From Acanthosoma haemorrhoidale (taxonomy: Eukaryota > Arthropoda > Insecta > Hemiptera > Acanthosomatidae), in contig OV884009.1 of assembly GCA_930367205.1 (NCBI GenBank), forward strand, positions 90,665,189 through 90,729,188: DNA of 64,000 nucleotides, given 5' to 3'. Position 1 is the first letter of the stretch. Every line of letters starts with the position of its first letter. The notes beneath the pieces are model-generated. The model was not told the DNA's origin. It did not search any database and saw only the letters and a program-made list of their open reading frames with translations. Shown one piece after another: positions 9,907 to 21,445 of the stretch. Position numbers and translations under genes: made by a program.

Positions 9907-9969
9907 ACATGTGTTGTAGGTTATTTATTTGGCGGTCTCTATGGATACCAATCAATGCCGGCCGCCACA
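9879..9969 (-). repeat. Truncated 5' LTR fused to pol
   Basis: These bases equal the first part of the element's LTR. At about 9,879 the match with the 3' LTR ends and the pol frame takes over. Short shared sequence (AATTTACATATC) lies at the junction, on the LTR side. Confidence 0.85.
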
Positions 9970-10225
9970 CTGGCAAGTTGCCCATAATTGGGAACTGGGG
10001 CTTAGGGGCAGCCATTTGATGATAATAATATCGAAGCTGGGTGTGAATAAACTTCTTACCTGAGCGGATGTTGTAATGGTTCCGCAAGGAGGCTTGCAGC
10101 GAACTTGGGCCTATCTGAAGATTTACCCTTATTTCAGATTTACCCCTAGTCGTCAATAAGAATGCAAGTAAAGTGGCATTTTGGGGAATGGTGGGATGAT
10201 TAGCACTGCAATACAATCTTGTGTT
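9970..10225 (-). pseudogene. 5' part of a short open frame interrupted by the CsRn1-like element
   Basis: On the minus strand an open frame of about 85 codons follows a TAG at 10,226-10,228 and runs to the insertion point. The only early ATG is at the MAAPKPQ segment. It continues in frame at 7,075 on the far side of the element (see 6,965-7,075). The TAG is followed by an AG-bounded open segment, so a splice acceptor is possible. Composition is less AT-rich than its surroundings. I do not recognise the product. Confidence 0.4.
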
Positions 10226-10228
10226 CTA

Positions 10229-11240
10229 TTCGGCCGCCTACTCTGAATAAATTCCTTGAACGAAGAAAATGATTTCCAATACTTGGAGAATTCGAAGATA
10301 TGTAATGTTCTTGGATGAGCCGAACAAAGAAGATATGAGGATCATCCAATCCTTGAATGAAATGTACACTCGGTGTTCCTGTTTAAGAATAACGACCGCC
10401 CTATTTTTTTATTCGGGCTAGTTTGTGTTCGACATTGCTAAATTGAATGATCATCTGCTGCATAGTATATCATTTTTATGCTTAATTTTTATATTTTCAC
10501 AGATCTACTTCCCTCAACCCCATAGCTACGCTCGCTACAGGGATCCAATCATGATGGGAAGGCGGAATGGCTGTTGAACAATAGGAACTTATTGTTTGCT
10601 CCAGTATATTAATAATTTTATTATTTGTTTTCTGTCCATTGAATATTCACTGTCTTTGTTTACTGTTATATAGTTTTTTACCTGCACATTACCATCTATA
10701 GATCGATAGAAGCAGTAAACGGGGACCCATACAAATTATTGGTCTGACCACTAAAGACGCGGCCACCAAATTAGGCGGGTGACCATTTTAGCCATATTGC
10801 TGCAGTTAGTCCCCAACAATCATCGATGCCCGGTTGAGTTCAGCCTTCTAACTGCCAGTAAGTGGCAACGCTGACCAAACTCCTCCGTTAGGCGTGATCA
10901 CATTCGTTATTAAGTTTTATTTAAAAATAGTGTAAGCATTAAAAAATTTGGCTTGAGTAATCTTTATTTTATTAAGACGAACTGTTAAACGACAGGTGAA
11001 GGGTTCCGAAGTTTTTGACAGTTAATGGCGAGTTAGGTACTGTTATGGAGTGAGAGTTGGCAACGCCACAATTTATCAGACCCATCTGATTAATAGGGCA
11101 ATGGACGTGTTATTGACCACCTATATTATTTTATACATTTTTGTTTCAATACTCACAAACAGTTTTGAAAAAAAACACTTGTCAATAATATTTTAAATAT
11201 TTACTAAAAAAAAAGCACCCATGCAATAGTACTTTCTTTC
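10229..11240. other. No gene seen
   Basis: Mixed-composition sequence with some GC-richer pieces (10,500-10,560, 10,690-10,900), but no frame, terminal repeat or RNA motif that I can support. Confidence 0.5.
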
Positions 11241-11329
11241 AATTGCAGAGGAAATATGACCAATAATGCGGAAGCCTTGTTGAGCAGTTCAGTGGTTTGA
11301 GTGGATGTTTTTGGATTTTAATATGGACA

Positions 11330-11930
11330 TGTGACGTTTTAGTAGGATTCTTTCTAAACCTTTTGAGAGTGTCAAGAGTAGGCTGATAGGGCAGTAATGT
11401 GAGTGAAAATTAGGGGCATACCAGGTCTTTGATTGCTTTAAAGGTGTTTGACCTCAGATGGATGGACTGCCTTTAGAGGAAATAAAAGGGGAATTGTAGA
11501 GGTTAAGAATTCTTCAACATTAGTTCCATGGGAGGTATCTCGCTGGTTAGGATGAGGTGTACGAAGAAAAGTACGGGGAGTTGCTGTTCGAATGCTTCAG
11601 ATCTTTCTCGACCTGACGCAGCCTAGGACCCATCATCACGAAGGCGTGGATGTGATACACTCTTTTGTGTACTTTTGTTTAGGGGAATTGTCTGGCGTGG
11701 ATAAAGAGGAAAGGAAAGGTGCAAATTAAAAGTTTGGGATCGGAAGGTTGCCACATGCCGCTTTACTAATTTACAGTTTTGATAGAAATAGTGGTAACTA
11801 GCAGGAGGTCAGGTTATTTGCTTGTTTTAAGGCTTTATATTGGCATTTAATTAATTAAGGTTTTGAGGTAAAGAATATTTGTTCTGGACTGTCGGTTAGG
11901 ATTGAGGCTTTGAAGCATTCCATTCACATT
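11330..11930 (-). pseudogene. Jockey-clade LINE fragment, endonuclease-RT linker to early RT
   Basis: This block aligns by eye with the linker of the longer copy at 13,060-13,260: both share, in + reading, the phrase TTGACCTCAGA and later GGACCCATCATCA with the same spacing and many scattered differences. Read on the minus strand, peptide pieces from several frames match the region just before and into a LINE RT domain. It is full of indels and stops. It lies just beyond the 3' end of the longer copy, so two copies of one family lie head to tail. Confidence 0.65.
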
Positions 11931-11974
11931 GTTGGAGAGAATAGAAATCATACCGGAACGAAGTCCCCAAAGAA

Positions 11975-14080
11975 TAACATTTATTGTGATAAAATTACAA
12001 TCTGCCTTATTGGGCAATAATTCTCATTCATTCAAGTTCAAGAATGTAGGGTATATTCAGATCGTTATAAAGTTTTTTTTTAATTTCAAAACATATTTTA
12101 TTGATAAGTAACAATGAACAAAAAATTTATAGGGTTACAGTAAAAAGGGTTTTGTTGCTGTCATAATAAGGAGCATTAACTATTGTTCTCAGGACTTTGA
12201 TTGAAAGGATTGGATATGCTTGATGTTCGACTTTTTTTGCTGTTCCCTATAGCTATATTCCGTATGTCCAGATTGGCTTAAGTATAACTTTGTGGATTTG
12301 TCATTTATTTTCTATTGATAGATGGGATGTCCTTCGAAGTAGTCTGTACAGTTGTCCAAAGCTTTTGATTAGTTCTTGTCTTTTTAGCCTCGTGTGTGGT
12401 TCAATGCCAACCTTTTGTCGAGATGGCAGCCTAAATACCGTACTGGCTCCGATAAAGGAAGAGGAATGGAATTAAAAAACAAAAACTAGTGGACCGGACT
12501 TGTGGCAGAGGGTACAGGTAATTTGGGAACATTTTGCTTCATTGACTTTGATCCGCCATTGGTTGCACCAATACCCGATCTCATCATCGTAGTTTTAAGT
12601 TTATGGCATGCTGTATCGGGGTCTGGTAGGAATGACTGGACTGCAATGTCATCTGCAAATGTTGCTAAAAAGGTATATCTACTATGCCCTGAAAGGCACC
12701 AGTGTAATACTGTTTGGTTTCAAAGGGTGAGGATATATGCTTTGTTGAGCATTGGAATGACGTAGACAAAAACCAAACTGGCGAGTAGGAAAAAGGTTTT
12801 TGGATTTAACAATTGGAAGTAGGCGTTTGAGCTTTTCAAAAAATTTTGAGAGGATTGGGAGTAGGCTAATTGGATGGTAAGAAGAGGAGTCATTGGGTGG
12901 TTAACCGGGCTTAGTGAATGGGACAATTATGAAATATTTCTAGAGGAGAGGAAAGTGCGTTGTTCGGATAATGCAATTATAAATGTAGGTCAGGTAGATT
13001 ATAACTTTGAATTTGAGGAGTAAGGAGATCCAGGATATTTTTGATAAGTTAAGTTTTTCAGAAGGTATTTGACCTCAGACGGGTTAACGGCTTTTGGTGG
13101 AAGTGAGAGAGGGATTGGTAAAGTGAGGAAATTTTCAACAGTTGTACTGTGAGTATGGTTTTGAAGAGAAAGATGAGGCGTGAAAGTACGGGAAAGATGC
13201 AGAGCGAATTCTTCCGACCTTTCCCTACCCGAAGCCACCCAGGACCCATCATCATGATGGAGTGGGTGTGAAACGGGATGATATTTTACGATTTTTTTAG
13301 TTACAATCCACTGGAAGTTATCCCAGGTTAGACAGAAAGGAGAGGTGGTAATTAAAAGAATGTGATCGGAAGGATGCTAAATACCGCTTTACCAATATGC
13401 AGTAATGATTGTACTAGCGACAATCAGCAGGATGTCGGGATCTTTGCCACACTGTTATCGAGTGGCGTTTGGATTGGTATTTGATATGTTGAGGTAAAGA
13501 ATTTTGATTCTGAATTTTCGGATGACGGTGGGGTGAGGATGCCTCCCAAGCCGACCTCTGGGTCAGAGTAGTGAAAGAATGCACTGTATCGTCTAGGTCT
13601 TGGGATGTTTTCAGAGACACTTTAAGGTCTACGGAATCTGTAAGAAGTGGTCTCAAACAACTGGGCCCCTAGTAAATTATGGAGGGGGCCGTTTGTGAAT
13701 TGGTCTCAGGGAAATGGTTAGAAACAAAGGGCTATGATCGGAGGAGAGTTCATCGAGGCTTGTATGTGAATAGTTTAGTGTTCCTAAACTATTGTAGAAG
13801 AAGAAGTCAAGGAGATCAGGATGGCCAATAGGTGGCTGTGTCAGGAGAGATAGTGGAGCAATGTTTCCGTGTGAGTACAGACATCAAAGCACGTCGTCGT
13901 GTATTTGTGGATCTTGAGGCCCAATGTTGGTACTTCACGTTAAAGTCCTTACCTACAAGGAAACAAAGTACGTCTAGAAAGGAGATGAATTGGGAATCGG
14001 AAATGGATTTATTAGGAGGGAAAACCCCCGATGCTAGGAAGAGGAGGAAAGTAAAGGTACTGATTGCTTGATGTGATGGG
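11975..14080 (-). pseudogene. Jockey-clade LINE, near full ORF2 (endonuclease to 3' end), decayed
   Basis: On the minus strand the landmarks come in LINE order. DFNVKYQHWASR, a degenerate endonuclease GDFN-H-W motif, lies near 13,920-13,960. LSSDHSPLFLT, the endonuclease SDH motif, is near 13,710-13,750. A linker with TQRSAWEA and WQRSRHPAD is at 13,420-13,650. The RT entry segment NPSEVKYLLKNL is near 13,050-13,100, and RT motif ATFADDIAVQS near 12,635-12,665. The RT C-terminus, shared with other copies, is at 12,170-12,450. A short 3' end follows with GCAGATTGTAATTTTATCA then AATAAA near 11,980. Frames change repeatedly, so it is dead. The family is Jockey-like from the RT C-terminal pattern (KILIYK-ILKPIWTYGI in related copies). 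Confidence 0.82.
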
Positions 14081-14124
14081 AATTGCAGTTATGGACAATG
14101 GCGGGTTTCCTCACTATTGGAAAT

Positions 14125-14265
14125 AGAAAAGTATATCGTAGGGTCAAAAGGCCATCGTCCCCACTCGTATCTTGAGCGTCTGTGGCGCTCTTGCCTTCTC
14201 TCTGATCTCTATCACAAGGCGAAATGATAGGGGAGGGAACTTACTCCGGCTCCTTGGCTGAATTT
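14125..14265 (+). repeat. Jockey 3' UTR-like remnant
   Basis: The phrase GAGCGTCTGTGGCGCTCTTG matches the LINE 3' UTR at about 18,338-18,360, and a related piece lies at 46,210-46,290. Only this part is alignable, so the limits are approximate. Confidence 0.45.
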
Positions 14266-14639
14266 TAATGTGCATATTGTATGAAGGTGAATTAAACACT
14301 GTAAATAAGTATGAATGGTTTCTTACATCCCAATTAATAATGCTGTACAAGTATAATAAAGATGTTAATAAAATAAAAATTATATATATATATATACTCC
14401 TGTTATATCGGTATGCAATTTAATTTTTTTAGGGTATCATTCAAAAGCAGAAAACTTTATATCCTCACTCATGTTTCCTTTATTCTGTTCTGCTTATTGT
14501 GTGCCCCCTCTTCGACATAGAGACTTGAAAGTTTATATGGAGGTGGAAATTGATCCCGACCTAAAAAATACTGTCATCACTAAAATCAATTTTCATAATT
14601 AAGTGTCATTAACTAATTAGTATTAAAATCAATGTTTCT

Positions 14640-15230
14640 ATAATTTTGAGAAGGGTATGAAATTAAAGATCTCGATGTACTGATTAACAATATAATATTT
14701 ATTACGACTATTAATCGGCATTAAAACTGTCGTTAATACAGTGTTCATCTCATTAACTACATTAGTGATTATTTCAGGGGCATACAAACGGTGTTAATGA
14801 CAGTTTTACTAAACTTTTGTAATAACAGTTTAAAAAAAATAATAGAAAATTTTAATTTGATAACCTACTTAAAATTATAGGAAAATTCTTATAAATTAGT
14901 TAACTATTTTATCATTGGTATCAAATTAAATATCTCAACATCCTGATTAATAATGTGCAATATGTGTTGGGGTTTAAATTACCATAATCACCTGAAGTTA
15001 TTAAACTGTCGATGACACAAAAGCGTATTTTTTTTTCCAGCTTCATGTAGTGGGATAATATTTGGCAAGAAAATGTTTATCGATGCTCCATAGGTACTAT
15101 ATATAAAACAACTTTATTGAAAATAGAAAATCGTCTATCAACAATAAATTCTTTGTAATTAAAAGATATACATTTTCTATCACATTGAGCTGGGTATCAA
15201 ATTAAAGATCTCATACGTTGATAATAAGTT
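14640..15230 (+). repeat. Three loosely tandem copies of an AT-rich repeat
   Basis: The phrase GGTATCAAATTAAAGATCTC, with small changes, occurs at 14,653, 14,917 and 15,192, each followed by a similar GATTAATAAT/ATGTGTTGG segment. Spacings are about 264 and 275 bases. Related inverted single copies are visible near 60,600-60,660 and 62,660-62,720, and a weaker one near 41,715. No protein is encoded. Flanks 14,270-14,640 and 15,300-15,680 show nothing else. Confidence 0.55.
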
Positions 15231-15689
15231 GTATGTGTTGGAGCTCATTAAAACTGACATTAAGCTAGGTATAAGAGTTTGTTGGGGACAGTCATAGGTT
15301 GATGAATGAGGGTTGTTAAATTTTCATAATTAAAGACATTTGGTAGGATGCCTTATACAATAGACATCAACCTTCTTCTCGCGCAAGGATGTGTCAAAAC
15401 GTCGTCCATTAATACATTTTACGAAAACCAAACAATCCTAATTAATAAACTTAATTCGATCCCCAAAAAACTACTCTACTCATTTATAAACTCATGGCTA
15501 ACAATGAGCTCACAGTAGCCGTAAAAAAAAATCATCATTATTGTCTCGATTTTTTCTTTCGGCTAATAATTTGATTTAGTTATTTTTGATTAGTCTATTG
15601 TCTTAACAAAGAGGTTACTATTTTAGCCCTGTTGATGGAAATACTAATTTTGAGCGCTGGAAAGGTGGAATGATGTTTATGTAAATGCA

Positions 15690-15905
15690 GCCCATCTTTG
15701 TAGAAAGGTGGGTTGGACTGTTCTAGGCCAAGGTCTCCGGTGCTGGCCTCTCGCAGCCGCAGGCCGAAGTATATATAACCTTTTATGGGGCTTGTACAAG
15801 GTAGGCCGCCTTACTCCCCCCCCTCTTCTACTTCTTGCCCCAACGGCTGTACCTTCCAAGAAGTATCGAGGAACAGTCCGACTGTCTGGATGCATGTACT
15901 CGATA
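15690..15905 (+). promoter_or_regulatory. GC-rich island with a TATA-like box
   Basis: This stretch is much richer in G+C than its surroundings. GAAGTATATATAACC at about 15,763-15,780 resembles a TATA box, followed by a C-rich pyrimidine stretch. It could be a promoter or an old solo LTR, but no matching repeat or terminal duplication was found. The 75-codon frame across it is probably chance. Confidence 0.3.
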
Positions 15906-15939
15906 GTGGTTGTAAAATTGATGAAACACATCTGATATA

Positions 15940-17200
15940 ATGAAGGCATATTCCAGAATACCGTGAGGCACATGCTGGCTGTGAGCTGGTTAAAATACAA
16001 ATATGCGAATTATGGAAAAAAACCTAAGCCCCGTTTTATTCACTTTAGATTTAGAAGACTTACAGACTTAGATTAGAAGACAGTTACCATTTTTTCCAAA
16101 AGTCAAGTACATATCTAAAATGCGTAAGCCAATTCAAAGATATCCACCCACCAAAAAAATGCATCTCACAGTCAAGGATTTTGTTACGGAAGCGGAAATG
16201 ATTCAATGACAGTTTCAACGACTTTTTGTAATATTCTCGGTGTTACACCATGAATCCACCATCCTTCCAGCATCGATGGCAACAAACTGTTCAGGGAACT
16301 TAGATTAAGTTGGTTTTAGTTCCTATAATCATCCTGAGGGTGAGTCCCATAACCTTGAAATTACAAAAATGCTTTATTCTATAAATACGTTAGAATTAGT
16401 TAAACAATATTGTTTACCCTCTTAAACTACATAAAATTTAGCGTTAGTAAACATAAGAAGCGCTAAGTACAATGTTCGTTCATATAAATTCATTGTAGGT
16501 GCTAAATATTGTGAATCCTAACATATATATCAAAATAAAGGGATTTTGAAAAACAAAACGATTGTAATTTTATTCCACAAAGATCACATATTACGTGTGA
16601 TTATTCCGAACGTTAACCTCATTAATTTGAAACCATAGTCAATACGATAGAAAAATATTTATTTTTTATTAACAATTAATTGTTTAATGACCCCTCACCA
16701 TTTTTCACGGGGGGCTTGTTTTATTTTCAGCGTCATGGGGGTACTTATTGGAACTATCATGGAAAATATCATTCATCTCGAAAAATCATTACATGAATTA
16801 AAGTTGCGCAACACGATGTTACCGACTGTTTTAATGGCTCAATGCAATTATGGCTTGAAAATACAAACTACGTGTTTTTAATCCGGATTTCGGCATACTT
16901 AATGTGACACCCTACTAAAAATGATAGAAAAAGATGTCTTTATTTATTAACAGGAAATAATAAATTATTTAATGACACTCATGTTTTATAAAAACGCCTA
17001 TATTATTTGCCCTCACAAAAACCAAGAAACATACAACATTATAACTCTTGAACCTTTCAGAGGCAGCAACATAAATCACGTTTCTGCGGCTCCTACCAAT
17101 TTTAATAGGTTTTTTTTTTGTGTCTATATGTTACCTACTTACAATTTGTGGATTTTCACTCTTAGTTCAAGCGTTAGTCCCTTCAAAGTATTCTATTATT
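15940..17200. other. AT-rich DNA with short repeated phrases
   Basis: No gene. A phrase with ATGATAGAAAA, TTTATT and TTAACA, then AATTATTTAATGAC, occurs at about 16,645-16,692 and again at 16,919-16,982, so a small repeat is present twice. Confidence 0.4.
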
Positions 17201-17253
17201 GACAGTATATCATTCAACAGTCAACGTTTCGCCGTTAATCATCATCAGGATTG
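17201..17253 (-). repeat. CGAAACGTNGACTG terminal-motif repeat, copy 1
   Basis: On the minus strand: CCTGATGATG...CGGCGAAACGTTGACTG. It is a diverged member of a motif also found at 27,817, 39,150 and 43,851. See the copy at 43,851 for the clearest form. Confidence 0.5.
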
Positions 17254-17746
17254 AGAAAGTTGTCTGCAATGAAATGTTTAACCTATTTATGTATGTATCG
17301 AATGGCATCTTTGCTGTTAATGACTTCATTCTACTTATAAGTTATAGCTATAACTTTATACTAACTTATTTAAAACTTGTTTACTTTGAGTATCATTCAA
17401 TAATATGCAGGTATTTAACAATCTCACGTCCCCAACCTACTCTCCACGGCGTTCCTTCACAGATTGTGCTCTTTGTCATCTTCACAAATTAGTTTTATTT
17501 TACAAATCGATTTATATGGTGAGAATATTGATTCTTGGATCAAATATACAAATTCAACAAAACCCCAGAAAATAATCGCCAATATTTTAATAAGCGGTTC
17601 AAAGGTAACTTGAGGACAGGAATTTTACGAGGAATGTCGCCGGGAGATTTCTCGTTTTACTTATTTTTTATTATTTTTTTTTACTTGATTTCCCTTATTA
17701 AGTAAGTTTATTTGATATCAAATAATTGAATGTTAGTATATCATTA

Positions 17747-18608
17747 TTTAGGCTTCCATTTCGACAAAAGGCTGACATTGAACCCACACACGAGGCTACA
17801 AAGACAAGAACTTATCAGACGCTTTGGACAACTGTACAGATTACTTCGAAGGACATCCCATCTCTCAATAGAAAATAAAATACTAATCTACAAAGTTATA
17901 CTTAAGCCAATCTGGACATATGGAATATAGCTATAGGGAACAGCAAAAAAAGTCAAACATCAAGCATTTTTCAATCAAAAGTCCTGAGAACAATAGTAAA
18001 TGCCCCTTATTACGTCAGCAACAAAACCCTTCTCAATGATCTGAATACACCCTACATTCTTGAACTTGAATGAATGAGAACATTTGTCACAATTACTTAT
18101 TGCCCAATAAGGCAGATTGTAATCTTATTATACCCTAAATTCTTGAACTGATCCCTTCCAAGCTTATGAAATTCCATAGTAACCTATCCAACCACCCAAA
18201 TCCCCAAGCACAGTCATTACACTGCGCTACTCATTCCTATAATCCTCCTCGGAGACTAACGCGCCAGTGGCCTCGTGACCTCGTGCTCGTGACAATGGGA
18301 GTCCTGGCAATGGCCAGTTTCTCCAATCATTTCCTGAGCGTTTGTGGCTCTTGCGCTCTTGGTCAACCTCCACTGGCTCGTATCCGCTGATGTGGCTGAC
18401 GGAGGAGCGTGGGGAACTTCCCAGGAATCCCCTACCTCTTTCGCATGCGAGTATGGATTTGGGAGGTCTCTGGGATGTTTGTAAATACTGTATGAATGAG
18501 CGAGTGAATGAAAATCGTAAATATGGTATGAATGAGATCATTTATCTCAATTACTTATTGTTCAATAAGGCAGATTGTGATTTTATTACAATAAAGAAGT
18601 TTCATATA
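17747..18608 (+). mobile_element. 5'-truncated Jockey LINE insertion with 12-bp target duplication
   Basis: A clean LINE insertion: the 12 bases AGTATATCATTA precede it at 17,735-17,746 and follow it at 18,609-18,620. It starts within the RT C-terminus (LGFHFDKRLTLNPHTRL ... IYKVILKPIWTYGI, then a stop and frame breaks from about 17,930). It runs through a GC-richer 3' UTR (18,170-18,480) and ends GGCAGATTGTGATTTTATTA then AATAAAG at 18,590-18,597. Within it, 18,072-18,130 is a second copy of the terminal GCAGATTGTAATCTTATTA phrase, so this 3' end is duplicated in part. The copy makes no protein. Confidence 0.88.
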
Positions 18609-18620
18609 AGTATATCATTA

Positions 18621-19860
18621 ACACCTAAAAAAGTTTGTCATTAAATGTCCCGCGCTGAAGGGTACGCTGACACGACACCATAGCTATAATGACAGTCTTT
18701 CCGATTATCAATTCAAATAATTTACTTAAACTTATCAATGGCTCACTTCAAGTATCTTCTTCACCGGCCCGGCAGAAAAGATGGAACAACAATTACAAAA
18801 ACACTTACGTAACTACATCGTAACTTAACTGCAAATAGTTACATTCACATTGTGAGTAAACGGTTCGATAAATTAAAACTTAGTGTCTTCAAATTTTGTC
18901 CATACAACATCACATATGAACAAGCCTATAGTTATTCCATACATGTATTATGTATTATCATGATTCATGAGAGATTACAACGAAAATAAAATAGTTTTAC
19001 TACATCTAGATTAGTCACTAAGATAGTTTAGTCCAAGTCAAGATGCCTTAGAAATACCTCTCATTTTTCTACATAAAATAAATATAAACTACCTATGAAT
19101 TGGTCAAGATGTAATCTTAAACTAATTTTTTTTGTAGTCAACCTGTATAGAATTTTCAGCTACTAATTATGATATGCGAGGACATATTTTGGGGTGTTAT
19201 TTTTTTATATTGTTGTACAAATTATATAAAAATATAGAATATAATAATGTTCTAATCAACAAAGGGATAATATGTTATGGTCATAATAAGTATGCAATTT
19301 AACAAAAATGTGTACTGACCACGGCGCACAGTGGGACGAGAATCAGAAATTTCGCGACATTGATCAAAATTTGAAGTTTCTATAACCGCTTTAAAATCTA
19401 TACACACTTGTTATTTTATCTTTGAAGTATATCCTAGTCAGTTTGGGATAAATTCCAAAGGGTTTTAATGATAACATAATAAAAAAATTGGGCACTTTAG
19501 ATATTATGACGCGAAAATTCGATGTTTTAAAATCATTTGTTACTCAAATGTAGTATCATTGATCTTCTCTTGAAAATAATATATAGTAAATAAAATATTT
19601 CCAGACGGGTTTAAAAAAATATTTTCGGATAACCAGTATAATTAGGTAATTTATTTCCGGATTTGCATTTTTCATGTTGATAAATTTTCACATATTCAAC
19701 AATAAAGAAAATGTACCAAATCTTAACGACAAAAGGACTTCAAAAAAATTGTTCTAAGGTATTATTATTAAAGAATTTCCTAAAAATTTAGTTTTTTGAG
19801 TTATAAAAAAACATTTAAAATTGGGCTGATGCATCGCAATCGCGACTTTAGATATTTTTA
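18621..19860. other. AT-rich DNA, no gene seen
   Basis: No frame, repeat boundary or RNA gene supported. Simple AT-rich sequence with T and A runs. Confidence 0.5.
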
Positions 19861-20205
19861 CGCTTAATCATTGAAAAAAGAAAACACATGCACCAGGAAG
19901 TTGAAATTGGCGATTTCCACTTTTCCACGTCACCAGGTTGTAAAATCGAGGTCTAGCAATACTTTCCATAGAAAAACAACTAACAGATGGTATAAATTTT
20001 GACACTCCAGACTTTTCCAATAAAGCAAGAAATATATATATAAGCTTACAGTTTATCATTATATTTATAATCTGCTTAAACAAAAGTCATTTTTATTTAT
20101 TTATTATTTATGTTATTTAATTGTCAATAACCACTCTTGATTCTGATTGACTTAGAAAGGGTGGCAAATTGGGGACCGCCCCGGGCTACAAAAACTCTGC
20201 CGCTG
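19861..20205 (+). mobile_element. hAT-like non-autonomous element end (copy 1)
   Basis: This block is homologous, inverted, to 36,301-36,535. Both share AGAAAGGGTGGCAAATTGGG followed by a GGACCGCCC stretch and a terminal inverted-repeat-like end (CAGCGGCAGAG read inward here; CAGTGGCGTACCTAGAG in the other copy). CAGTGGCG ends are typical of some hAT families. Only one end is recognised, so the element limit on the left is where the similarity stops. Confidence 0.55.
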
Positions 20206-20559
20206 CTATCAAACGAATTTTGGAGTTATCTCTGGGACTACTTTCTGGCCATATAGTTTTGGATATTACATTACATTTTCAAAAACCGAATCTTGATGTC
20301 GGGTTTCGGTGATTTGAAAAACGCCCTCAAATAGAATTTGTTTGTAAAAATCACTTAATTTTTACACAGAATATCCCATTAAGTTTGAAAACTCAACAAA
20401 AGTGTCCGTCGCTCAGTATTGTTTAAAATTAGTACGCAATAAGTTTGGGTAGTGGATCTAAGGAGCCAGTTCTCACTGTTTTTTTTTTCAGTTATTTAGT
20501 TATTTACATTATTTTTGAAAAAAGTGAAAAGTATGAACGTCGCTGAAACTGTAGAGAGA

Positions 20560-21290
20560 AAAAAGTTAGGTTCCATTGATTGTTTGCACAGTTAAGAGAA
20601 GAAACTCCTAATGAAATATGAAATATGACCAGCATTTACAAAAATTAATAACGGAATTTGAATTGCGATTTAAATCAGACAAAAAACGTTCTTAGTTTTG
20701 AATTTTTTTCTTCACCATTTAATATAGAAGAGGAAACAGTTCCGGACGAGTTACAAATGGAATAATAGATTTACAAAACGACACGGAAAATACATTTCAA
20801 AATGTTGAAATGCGCAATTTCTATCCAAATTACATGAATTTAGAAAAACTCACACGATTAGGCGCACGTGCTAAGCAAACAATGATACTTTGTATAATAA
20901 CAATTCACGAACAATTGTTTTCCGCAATGAAAATAATTAACAGCGATTACTGATCGAGATTAAATGACGTACGGTTAGAAAGCTGCGTGTAAGTTGGTGT
21001 GTCAACCAACCGATGGCAATGAAGCAATGCCATATTTCTCATTAACTAATCTCTCTGCACACATAACACTCACCGTTTTTTTAATAGTATAACTTTTAAT
21101 TTTTTTATTTCTGTAATTTTTTATAAAAGGTTTATTTTGTAAAAAAAGAGGTGATTCGAGTTCATCATTCAGTGTTTGTATTATCATAGGTTTCTTACAT
21201 GCGGCCCGCATAACAGTTTTAAATTTGTAGCTGGCCAGTTATAAAAATGGTTGATTATCCCTGCTCCAAACCGACTAACATTTGTTTTAT
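20560..21290 (+). pseudogene. hAT transposase C-terminal fragment (ZBED/GTF2IRD2-like)
   Basis: Reading through several frame breaks, the + strand holds the hAT C-terminal dimerisation region. Visible pieces are PDELQMEIIDLQND-like sequence (about 20,740-20,785, one shift), FYPNYMNLEKL (about 20,820) and the family hallmark HEQLFSAMKI (20,905-20,936), followed by S-Y-SRLND and LESCV. In hAT transposases this region forms the C-terminal part of the RNase H-like fold. Stops and shifts mean it is dead. A GCGGCCCGC-containing segment at about 21,200 fits the 3' part of such elements. The N-terminal catalytic part is not present nearby. Confidence 0.72.
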
Positions 21291-21384
21291 TGTGAGCTTT
21301 ATGATGGTTACTAAAGTATAAAATTAAGTGGTTTTGGCTAATGATCGTTTTCCCCCAAAAAAAGTAAGTAGCCAGACGTTGACA

Positions 21385-21445
21385 GTTGAAGTTCTAAGCA
21401 CTGCTTAAAATAATAAATAATGGCAGTATTTTTCATCATATGAGA
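21385..21445 (+). repeat. Short dispersed repeat (AAGYCCTAAGCACYGCTTAA type)
   Basis: The phrase GTTGAAGTTCTAAGCACTGCTTAAAATA is split by small changes but clearly shared with 40,020-40,090 and 40,610-40,690, and preceded in the first two by GGTTTTGGCTAATGA. Function unknown. Confidence 0.5.

Larger units (their letters stand above)
7076..9969 (-). mobile_element. Ty3/Gypsy retrotransposon, CsRn1-like, 5' deleted
   Basis: A second LTR element on the minus strand, bounded by TGTAGTTGGG and GCCGCCACA (TG...CA ends) and flanked by the 4-bp direct repeat CTGG at 7,072-7,075 and 9,970-9,973. The 3' LTR (7,076-7,243) is complete and is preceded, in element sense, by a purine tract ACTGGGGGGAGAGTGA. 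At the other end only about 91 bases of LTR remain (9,879-9,969), and they run straight into pol at the start of the RT domain. The rest of the 5' LTR, primer site, gag and protease are missing. The flanking duplication shows that the two outer ends were inserted together, so the deletion is internal and happened before or after insertion. The RT resembles the CsRn1 clade (GLDFCF-YLDD signature), by my family knowledge. Confidence 0.9.

Noticed and set aside
15708..15935. 75-codon frame in the GC island
   Set aside because: Leucine- and proline-rich readthrough of a GC-rich stretch; the TATA-like box lies inside it. No family.
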